Source of the DNA: Hippophae tibetana
Lineage: Eukaryota > Streptophyta > Magnoliopsida > Rosales > Elaeagnaceae
Direction of reading: 5' to 3'
DNA: 64,000 nt
Assembly: GCA_037013495.1 (NCBI GenBank)
Contig: CM072811.1
Span: 46,135,452 to 46,199,451, forward strand
How positions within the stretch are numbered: position 1 is the stretch's first letter; each line of letters opens with the position of its first letter. The notes under the pieces were generated by a model. That model saw only the letters and a program-made list of their open reading frames with translations. It had not been told where the DNA came from and did not search any database. Below are positions 58,660 to 64,000 of the stretch, one piece after another. Made by a program: the position numbers and the translations under genes.

Positions 58660-61600
58660 TATGTGTACTGGTTTGAATATTCTGACTTCCTTTTTTCTCT
58701 TTCCCAAATGGGTTTGCAGGATTTTATTATTGAAATAAGGTAATAAAATTAAATATTCGGATAATATAAGACTATTAATCTTAAGAAAATATTAGAAAAA
58801 TAAAGGCTAGCACAGAAGAGAAAGCAAGAGGTAGTTCAACTTTGGTACAGCCTATAAGAGGCAAGAATAAACCTAATACTGCAACAAGATCGAGCAAACT
58901 CAATATCCTATGGAAACAAAATCGGCTGTAACTAATATGATATATATAAAATTGAAAATGAGAGGCATGAACTAGTCTTACTATCATTACTACGAAGTAG
59001 CTCTCTCAGCTCAGTATTCTCTATCATAGAAAAAGAAAAAGGAAAAAGAAAGAAAGTAGCTCTAAGGTAAGGACAAACCAACCCAAAAGATTTTATCTCT
59101 TTTCTTTTCTTTTTTCCTGCAAGTACTCCATTGCCCATCTCTCTCTCTCTATTTCTTCCAGGTTTAGTTACAGCTAGCTCAGTTACAAGAACTGTCTTCT
59201 TAATTACCATTCTATTTCATTGTGGTCGTTTTAGTATGGACTGATGAGATAGATCGATCTTTCAGGTCAGTAACAAAAATCTAACCATTTTTCATGTATC
59301 ACAATCTTTCAACTCTTTCTCTCTCTTTTTTTATACATATATAAAGTTGATACTTTTTTATTTTCCCAAAGAGAGACAAATGCATTCGGTGTATTTTAGT
59401 TATTTCATTTAGATCGGTTTAATTTATCTCTTATTTTTTGCAATAATTTATTAATTTTTTATGAAAATTTGATAGACAAATAATCAAATTTTGAAAAGTT
59501 TAATTTTTTTATTAATTTTGTCTATTGTAAAAGAAAATTTATAAAATTGATATAATAATTGAAAAATGTAAGAAAAAATAAAATGAATTTTTTTTTAAAA
59601 ATAATAATTAAACTGTTTTTTCTTTTGTTTTCATTCTCTTATATTAAAGAAAAAATAATAATCCGGAGCTAAACATTTTATTATTAAAGAAAAAGTTCAT
59701 AATCATTTTGTTTTCATTCTCTTATATATGCATGCCATCTCCCTTTATACTAATGATCTCATCGTCTCTCATTCTCATCTGAAGCAACCATGAACCTAAA
59801 CGGAGAATCCAAGTCTACGACTATAAGTTGTTAATTCAACCATCTTCAAATTTATAATTGACCACTCTAATATAAAACGTTGAATTAGATTATCTACTTT
59901 GCACGTATCTTACTTTCTTTTAAATCTTATACAAATGAGATTAAAATAATATATTTGTTTAAATTTTGATTACATATTAAAATATATAGATGACCGGATT
60001 ATGTTTTAAATGGATAAAAAATCTAGATTTAAAGGCAAGTATAATAGCAGAGGATACAAATCCATAAAGTTATTACAAGAGATATATACACGTGTTTGTA
60101 TAAAAAATTATGTAATAGGTCCCTTCCCCACGTTTCAGTGTTAACTATTTTGTTGGATTTGTTTATTTGTAATTTCGTTAAAAAATAACAAACGTGTTTA
60201 ATGTGGTTGATCTTTGTACGGATTAATCTTTAAATTTTTTTATAAAGTTGGTGACCAATTAACTTTATGGTGTATATAGTTAACACTTTAAAAGAATTGA
60301 TAAACATATAAAATTATTGTTATCTTATTCCAATAATTTAAGTTTTTAGTAGAGTTATTTTTTAACAATTTATAACATAATATTATAATAGTAAGATAAT
60401 CTCTGTCACAAATTTTAAAATCAATTAAAATTTTCAAGTTTGATAAACCTTGTAAAAATGCAAAGAAATTCATTCTTGAGTAAAATTCAAATGATGACCC
60501 TTTGTAAAGATAAATTTAAGTAGCTCATATTTGAGAGGTAATCTTAAATAGTATAAATGAGTTGTTAGGTTTATTTCTTATAAGTTAGAGCTTTTGTGAG
60601 AAATGATACCTCGATACTTCAGAATTAGAATTTCTGTGTTCAAGACTCAATAATTTCAATTTTTTATTTACAAATGTTTAATTTTCATGGTACATAAACT
60701 CAATATTTATAAGGGAGTGGTAAGTGTATAAAATTATTATTAATTATTTTTTCACTAGTTTAAACTTTTATAAGAATTGATTTCCAAATAACATCTATCA
60801 ACTAACATATGGGTGTGATCAAGTAGTAGAGTTGGGTGCGTGTTTACAAAACTAGTGTCAATTTGGACAATATCCACGTAGATTATGCATATATAATGAA
60901 ATATTTAAGTCTATTTTTGGCATTATAATTTTAAGTGTTTTGTTATATTGATTTTTCTTTTGATTTCCTTAAAAACAATTATGAAATAAGGAGATTAATA
61001 GAACTAAGAACCGGCGTCGGAAATTAACTATTGCCAAAATTGTGACCATGTCTTTACTAATAGATCTCACTGTCTTCCTTATTCTTTTCCTTTTGATATG
61101 GTAAGCTTGTTTTTGTTGCAATACTCACCATGTACTTGGGATAATGCTGTTGTGGAATTTTTATTGTTTTCGCTCTCTCTCTATGGTCGTAAGTTGTGAC
61201 GTCTTGCAATAGAGCTGGTTAATTGCAAGGCCTTCCAACAGTTCCTAAGGCCTTTTATTACTATTTTTTTCATTTTGATACTACAAATATTTTTTCTTAT
61301 CTTCATGAGTCCGACAATACCATATTATTTCTTATAGTACTTGTATTATTTTTATTTACTTTGTTGGTCCTTATACCTTGTTGGAAGACCATACAATAAG
61401 TTGAAAACCCTTATATAATATTCTTTATGAGAGATTTCAATTAATTGAGAGATTTCAATTAATTGAGAGATTATTACTTACAATAAAAATATTGATATAT
61501 GATAAAACATATTCATTTTTATAAAAAAAAAAAAAACTACTATTAACAGGGAGGGGCACACATTATAGCAACATACGAAAATTTTCTTTTTCAAAAATAA

Positions 61601-63590
61601 AATATTTTTGAACTTTGTTATTGGTTCTTTATATGGTGAAAAATGATGCTTAATGGAGGGGTGAGCATATAGTTGTTTATATTAAACTATTAGAATTATT
61701 GGTATCGTTTACTCTTTAAAATCACAAATATTATCACCACTTATAATTTAATTTATCAAATAATACAAATAACCTAATCAAATCAAACACTATCACACTT
61801 CTCTCTTTATCTTAATTAGTAATTCACTGCATAATATATTTGTTCTCCAATTTCTCTTCATTCTTCATTTCGTTTTCTATGCTAAAATTTAGAAATTCTA
61901 AACCTAAAAGTATGTTATAATTTGGTGATGAAAAATTTGGATCTTTACACCATGAGTAGTTGATATTATTGGACTTACAAAATCTAAAACATGTTGAAAC
62001 TTTTGCTACTTGAACTAATAAGATTTCTCGACATTGATATCCCCAAAAGCTGAGTGTAATTAATTTCATATATATGTCAGGTTTTTAGGAACTTAGGGAT
62101 TAGTATGTGTTGACAAACTTCTAGGGATTTTTTTTATTTTTAAATAACATACCCCTGCATATACAGCTGACCAGATTAGACCTAATTTATAAATGTCATG
62201 CTAACTAAATTGGAAGAAGAAGAAGAAGAAAAAAAAAATCCCAATATGGTGTTTAGAACAAAAAAGAGTTGAAGGTGCTTAATTCGAAATGATTAAAAGC
62301 AATTTCAACTTTCAAGGGTGTTTTACGTAGATTTATATGATAAGTATTTTCAAAATCATTTTTAACAAATTAATAGTAAACACCTAAAAATATTTTTGTT
62401 ATTTTTGTTTTACCAAAAATAACAAAAATATGTAAAAAAATGTTTTTTATTTATTTTAATTTTTTATTTATCTATCATTTTAAACAACAAATTATTTTTT
62501 TTCAAAAACGTAATATTTTAAACAATTATTTTTGTTATTTTTTGTAAAAAAATAAAGTTTTACAAAATGTAAATATTACTCTTAATCGTGTGGTGGCATG
62601 TAAATATTTAAAGATTATTAAAATCATACTCTACACTTTTTAAAAAAATTCTTGCTATTTATTCTTTAAAATAGAATACATGATACTAATAATTGTTGTA
62701 CATGCAGTACAATAAAAAAAATGAGACAGATAACATTAAGTCGATTTTGTATATATCGATCTAAAATACAATATACAATGCACGTACAATTTACCTTGCG
62801 ATGAGCAATTAGAATTAATTGATTTAGTTGCTTGTCAATTAGGTATTGACGACTAGTCTTACTTTTGGTAATTCTCAACATAAAAGAATTCTAGGAAATT
62901 AAAAAAAAACTTTTAAAACTAACAATGTATAAAATATTATTATATTATTTTAATAATATTGATCGAGATTTAATTAAATATGTTTAATATTAAAAGAGTT
63001 TAAATAATTATAATTCAATTTGAACATTTAACTGGACAATATTTAAAATAAAATAATGTGTTAATTTTTTTAATAATGAAAATATATTAATGTATTTATT
63101 TATTAAATGGATAACATAAATTTACTACTTTTAAAATAAAGATCTTAAAAATTCATTTTACAAACACAATGTATTTGTGTTATGTAATGTGTTGTCCATT
63201 TTTTTTAAAAGATAATGGACTCTACGTTGTCCTAACCTAATAGATAAAAAACTAAATTTCGTTAAATATAGCTAACTTAGGTTATCATTTTTGTATACCT
63301 TTACGTGTGCGTACAAAAGTTATTACTGTATATAACATAATCATTTATGAACAATATTAATCAGCCATTTAGCTATATATGATGAAATGTAAAGCAAGTA
63401 ATTAATACGATTACTTTTCTTTTATATGTATATGCTCTTTAATGTGCAAGTATATATAACACACTTTTCAAGGGGAAACCTAGCATACCAAGCTACATTT
63501 TGTTCACACAGTTCAACAGATCTGGTATTACAAAGAAACAGCTAGAGAAAGTATAAAATATATATGTTAAGATGATTGATAATTAATAAC
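58660..63590. other. AT-rich spacer with simple repeats, no gene supported
   Basis: The block at 58930-59260 is somewhat less AT-rich, with pyrimidine-rich tracts (tctctctctctct near 59139) and a minus-strand frame of 92 codons. I recognise no domain and cannot call it a gene; it could be the 5' part of a host gene. The rest to 63590 consists of A/T runs and short repeats, including (GAA)n plus poly-A at 62213-62238. Short open frames such as 61824-62069 (minus) show no recognisable features. Confidence 0.5.
61429..61472. repeat. 18-bp direct repeat, about 2.4 units
   Basis: The unit gagagatttcaattaatt occurs perfectly twice and then as gagagatt. It looks like a local slippage product. Confidence 0.85.
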
Positions 63591-63670
63591 TGATAATATG
63601 GTATTAGAGCTATAGATAAGTGTTCAAATCAGTAACCCAGGTAAAATACTCTGGTCTGATACCATATCAA
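63591..63670. repeat. Imperfect inverted repeat with PBS-like arms
   Basis: Left arm tgataatatggtattagagc (63591-63610) pairs with right arm ctggtctgataccatatcaa (63651-63670); the core atatggtatyaga matches at 12 of 13 positions over a 40-base loop. The arms resemble the Met-tRNA primer-binding motif TGGTATCAGAGC. It may be the remnant of a small foldback or TRIM-like element. No LTR was found next to it. Confidence 0.5.
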
Positions 63671-64000
63671 ATACTCATCACTTGAAACAGTTTAGTGTAT
63701 ACATTCTGCATATTTTATAACGTCCCCTGATCTGTATATGATCAATTCTAGTATTCCTTTTGGGAATCAAAGGCTAAGAATTCTAGTAAACTAGGTGATA
63801 AGTTGCTGGATTTATGTATATGTGTGTGTGTGTGTGTATATATATATACACACCTGTTGGGTTACCGATAGAAAATTACTTGTTCCTGTGATGTTCAGGC
63901 AGCTGTGTGATCTTGTCACTGAAAATCTCTCAGTGATATATATAGTAACCAGCTGTGATATACAATTCGTCAAGCAGCTTTTGAACAATATAAAGTGCTA
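63671..64000. other. Right-edge sequence with a TG/TA microsatellite
   Basis: A (TG)n(TA)n tract spans about 63819-63853. The bases after 63860 are less AT-rich (caggcagctgtgtgatcttg) and could belong to a transcribed region beyond the window, but nothing coding is visible. Confidence 0.5.

Noticed and set aside
58932-59210. Minus-strand frame of 92 codons with a Lys/Arg-rich start
   Set aside because: The basic stretch comes from a polypurine tract and no family is recognisable; kept only as a possible host 5' region.
61824-62069. Minus-strand frame of 81 codons
   Set aside because: No recognisable motif, no supporting neighbours, and typical of chance open frames in this spacer.
1-64000. 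tRNA, rRNA or known small-RNA genes
   Set aside because: No cloverleaf with A and B boxes, no rRNA-like stretch and no recognised miRNA hairpin was found by eye; the tRNA-like matches are retrotransposon primer-binding sites.

Overview
The window looks like eudicot-type plant nuclear DNA: very AT-rich, intron-bearing host gene remains, and dense plant transposon families (Ty1/copia, Ty3/gypsy Tat-like, L1-type LINE, a Mutator-like element with a captured Ulp1-type gene, and a Tourist-like MITE). I could not name the species. No intact host gene is visible. The only recognisable host gene is a decayed, intron-containing copy of a CCDC130/Yju2-family (CWC16) splicing factor at 14.26-16.24 kb.

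Left part (1-16.3 kb): a partial minus-strand copia (Copia-A) runs off the left edge. After 1.8 kb of AT-rich spacer comes the probable 5' region of the CCDC130-like pseudogene. This is cut by a minus-strand copia (Copia-B, target duplication GGTTT), which itself carries a plus-strand copia (Copia-C) inside its 5' LTR. The pseudogene exons follow immediately.

Middle and right part (about 17.75-58.6 kb): one old minus-strand LINE copy (L1-type RT domain, zinc-knuckle and C-terminal region) appears to underlie the whole stretch, pulled apart by insertions. From left to right these are: a Tourist-like MITE with an internal telomere-like array (17.92-18.99 kb, TSD TAA); a Tat-type gypsy element (19.03-39.37 kb, TSD CTTAT), itself split by a 9.6-kb SIRE-type copia (20.76-30.34 kb, TSD TTCTA); a gag-only, pol-less relative of that SIRE copia (40.05-46.68 kb), holding a solo LTR of the gypsy family; a 1.6-kb solo LTR with six G-boxes (47.60-49.18 kb, TSD ACATG); and a 9-kb Mutator-like element (49.27-58.30 kb) with convergent Ulp1-like and transposase genes and a dispersed 20-bp palindromic motif. 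The LINE reading frame resumes across most of these junctions.

Relative ages agree with the nesting: outer elements have the more diverged LTR pairs (Copia-B and the gypsy each about 15-17%) and inner ones the less diverged (Copia-C about 7%, inner SIRE about 3%, from hand comparison). The last 5.3 kb (58.7-64 kb) is AT-rich spacer with simple repeats and one inverted repeat, with no gene I can support. All boundaries and divergence values were read by eye.
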